Assembly (NCBI GenBank): GCA_016926455.1
Contig: JAFGOO010000149.1
Coordinates: 1-6,481 of the forward strand
From: Methanosarcinaceae archaeon
Lineage (GTDB): Archaea; Halobacteriota; Methanosarcinia; Methanosarcinales; Methanosarcinaceae
Direction: 5' to 3'
Length of the DNA stretch: 6,481 nt
Below, piece after piece: positions 5,917-6,481 of this stretch. Under the pieces are notes generated by a model. The model searched no databases, was not told the origin of the DNA, and saw only the letters and a program-made list of their open reading frames with translations. Positions within the stretch are counted from its first letter, which is position 1. Each line of letters opens with the position of its first letter. The translations under genes were made by a program, and so were the position numbers.

Positions 5917-5934
5917 GGTAGATATGACAAACCA

Positions 5935-5952
5935 CCAACCCCCACAGGCTGG
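5935..5952 (-). repeat. Right-end-type hairpin of the decayed tnpB element
   Basis: On the minus strand CCAGCC (5952-5947), TGTGGG and GGTTGG (5940-5935) form a six-pair stem with one G-T pair. It starts directly after the KQEA codons of the tnpB relic. That is where IS1341-like elements usually carry the right-end hairpin that also closes the omega RNA, so it supports the relic call. The sequence may no longer be functional. Confidence 0.5.
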
Positions 5953-6112
5953 CTTCCTGCTTCAAAGAACACACGCTGTTTTCTCCACAGGCTTTAAATC
6001 GGGAAGTTCCTGCCCTACTGCGTTCCATTGCTGACTCAGTAGGTTTTATATGTACTGATATAAAATGGTATTCATTACAAGACCTATCGAGCCTAACACA
6101 TAACAATCTCAT
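5947..6112 (-). pseudogene. Decayed 3' end of a tnpB gene
   Basis: An open frame from 6112 contains RAGTSRFKACGENSVCSLKQEAS, a tail pattern (GTSRxxACGE...KQEA) I recognise from TnpB C-termini in methanogens. Upstream in the same frame, LDRSCN..HFI lines up with the TnpB RuvC-III motif LDRDxNAAxNI, keeping D, R, N and I but losing the second Asp, so it would be catalytically dead. The zinc finger and everything before it are missing. It is followed by a right-end-type hairpin. It is read opposite to copy B and is not contiguous with either flanking IS, so it is a separate, older insertion. The frame happens to run on to a TGA overlapping the hsp20 ATG; I regard the resulting 77-codon ORF as not a functional gene. 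The RuvC-III alignment is weaker evidence than the C-terminal match. Confidence 0.65.
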
Positions 6113-6260
6113 ATATGGTTTGATATGATATATATTTTATTACAGACATTTGATGCAATTCATCTACCGTTTGAAAATGGTGGTCTTCTTAATCAAAAGG
6201 TGTTAAATATATGTTGCAATAGTAGGGTGCAAACTGTGGAAAATAGCTACCATGTAACGA
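6113..6260. other. AT-rich spacer, no gene seen
   Basis: This stretch has no convincing coding frame on either strand. It contains TATA-like runs (6122-6140 and 6205-6212), a short hairpin CTACCGTT-TGAA-AATGGTGG (6164-6183, with two G-T pairs) and a minus-strand TTTAAC at 6207-6202. These could be what remains of the 5' part of the decayed tnpB element, but nothing in it matches the left end of the two intact copies. Confidence 0.4.
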
Positions 6261-6266
6261 TTTAAC
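6261..6266 (+). other. Target/TAM hexamer TTTAAC of IS copy B
   Basis: TTTAAC sits directly before the tip of copy B, exactly as at copy A in the opposite orientation. The bases outside (CGA here, AAT at copy A) do not match. This is the pattern expected of site-specific insertion 3' of a fixed short target. Confidence 0.6.
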
Positions 6267-6272
6267 TTGTAA

Positions 6273-6311
6273 GCCGAGAAGTCCCCTTTCGTAAGATGGG
6301 GGATGAGAGGC
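6273..6311 (+). repeat. Subterminal left-end hairpin of IS copy B
   Basis: GCC (6273-6275) and GTCCCC (6281-6286) pair with GGGGAT (6299-6304) and GGC (6309-6311). Compared with copy A, one A-T pair in the stem is replaced by G-T, so pairing is kept, and a loop base differs. This is the presumed TnpA recognition structure. Confidence 0.7.
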
Positions 6312-6394
6312 GTAATATCCCAACACAACATTAGTATGTTCTATATTTTATACAAAAAATATGTATATATATTGTTAAAACATAATGTCTACTC

Positions 6395-6481
6395 ATGCTT
6401 AAAGCCTACAAATACCGTTTATATCCCAACAAAGAGCAACAAGAGCTTTTTATGAAACATATCGGTGCGTGTAGGTTTACC
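6395..6481 (+). CDS. tnpB: TnpB (IS1341-type OrfB) RNA-guided nuclease, N-terminal fragment, copy B, continues outside the window
   Basis: Twenty-nine codons are visible, starting MLKAYKYRLYPNKEQ and ending GACRFT. The first 70 bases are identical to copy A. The opening and the following ACRFTxN-type stretch are typical of TnpB. The catalytic RuvC and zinc-finger regions are outside the window, so activity cannot be judged. A TATA-like TATGTATATATAT (about 6360-6372) is centred roughly 28 bases before the ATG, and there is no ribosome site, which suggests a leaderless transcript. The promoter lies within the element, so it drives expression outward, away from hsp20. Confidence 0.88.
   Translation, partial: MLKAYKYRLYPNKEQQELFMKHIGACRFT

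Larger units (their letters stand above)
6267..6481 (+). mobile_element. 5' (left) end of an IS200/IS605-family, tnpB-type element, copy B
   Basis: This is the second copy of the element at 1-192, in inverted orientation. It holds the tip TTGTAAGCC, the subterminal hairpin (6273-6311), a conserved small palindrome AACAT-TAGT-ATGTT (6327-6340), an AT-rich promoter and the start of tnpB at 6395. The 128-base leader differs from copy A by several substitutions, mostly transitions near the tip, plus small indels in the AT-rich part. No tnpA is seen in the visible part. The element continues beyond the right edge. Confidence 0.85.

Noticed and set aside
5942..5993. Direct repeat CCACAGGCT (5942-5950 and 5985-5993)
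   Set aside because: It occurs only twice, with no regular spacing or extension; it is explained by the tnpB tail and its end hairpin, so no CRISPR-like or regulatory array is supported.
5879..6112. 77-codon ORF overlapping the hsp20 start by ATGA, as if translationally coupled
   Set aside because: Its first two thirds look like a decayed TnpB tail, and the rest reads through the hairpin and the hsp20 leader. The overlap is probably chance.
1..6481. Composite transposon carrying cargo between the two IS copies
   Set aside because: The genes inside are ordinary archaeal housekeeping genes with no sign of transfer, and IS200/IS605 elements do not usually mobilise long DNA between inverted copies. 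Two independent insertions at TTTAAC explain the layout.

Overview
The window reads as a chromosomal segment from a methanogenic archaeon of the Methanosarcinales type. Supporting signs are the archaeal secF-secD order with archaeal-type SecD/SecF motifs, a CofE coenzyme F420 ligase, an RFC small clamp-loader subunit, a C/D box guide RNA, archaeal TATA boxes and IS1341-like tnpB elements. The genus cannot be fixed from this sequence alone.

Layout, left to right. Positions 1-192 are the 5' end of an IS200/IS605-family (tnpB-type) element whose tnpB is read leftward out of the window. Then comes a minus-strand cluster read right to left: secF (3875-2973), secD (2976-1282, coupled to secF by an ATGA overlap) and an RFC small-subunit paralogue (1229-204) with degenerate ATPase motifs. 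A short divergent promoter region with one TATA-like run separates secF from a plus-strand dCMP deaminase (3991-4455). That gene overlaps the convergent cofE (5190-4432) by 24 bp at the 3' ends. Upstream of cofE a perfectly palindromic TATA box appears to face both ways. One side serves cofE. The other side serves a C/D box sRNA (5269-5331), which has a terminal stem and all four boxes and is not a protein gene. A strong hairpin (5362-5394) follows, then a small heat shock protein gene (5882-5424, minus). Upstream of hsp20 lies the decayed 3' end of another tnpB (about 6112-5947) with its right-end hairpin. About 150 bp of AT-rich sequence follows, then from 6267 a second copy of the first IS element, with tnpB read rightward out of the window.

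The two IS copies form inverted arms (1-198 and 6261-6464). Their first 70 coding bases are identical and their non-coding leaders have diverged. Both sit directly 3' of the same hexamer TTTAAC, as expected for target-specific insertion in this family. The host genes inside are housekeeping: protein export (SecDF), replication clamp loading, dUMP supply for thymidylate, F420 maturation, rRNA or tRNA methylation guidance, and proteostasis. They do not form one pathway. The least expected items are the C/D box sRNA with its shared promoter, the tnpB relic forming the upstream region of hsp20, and the degenerate RFC subunit. I found no defence or wholly new system.
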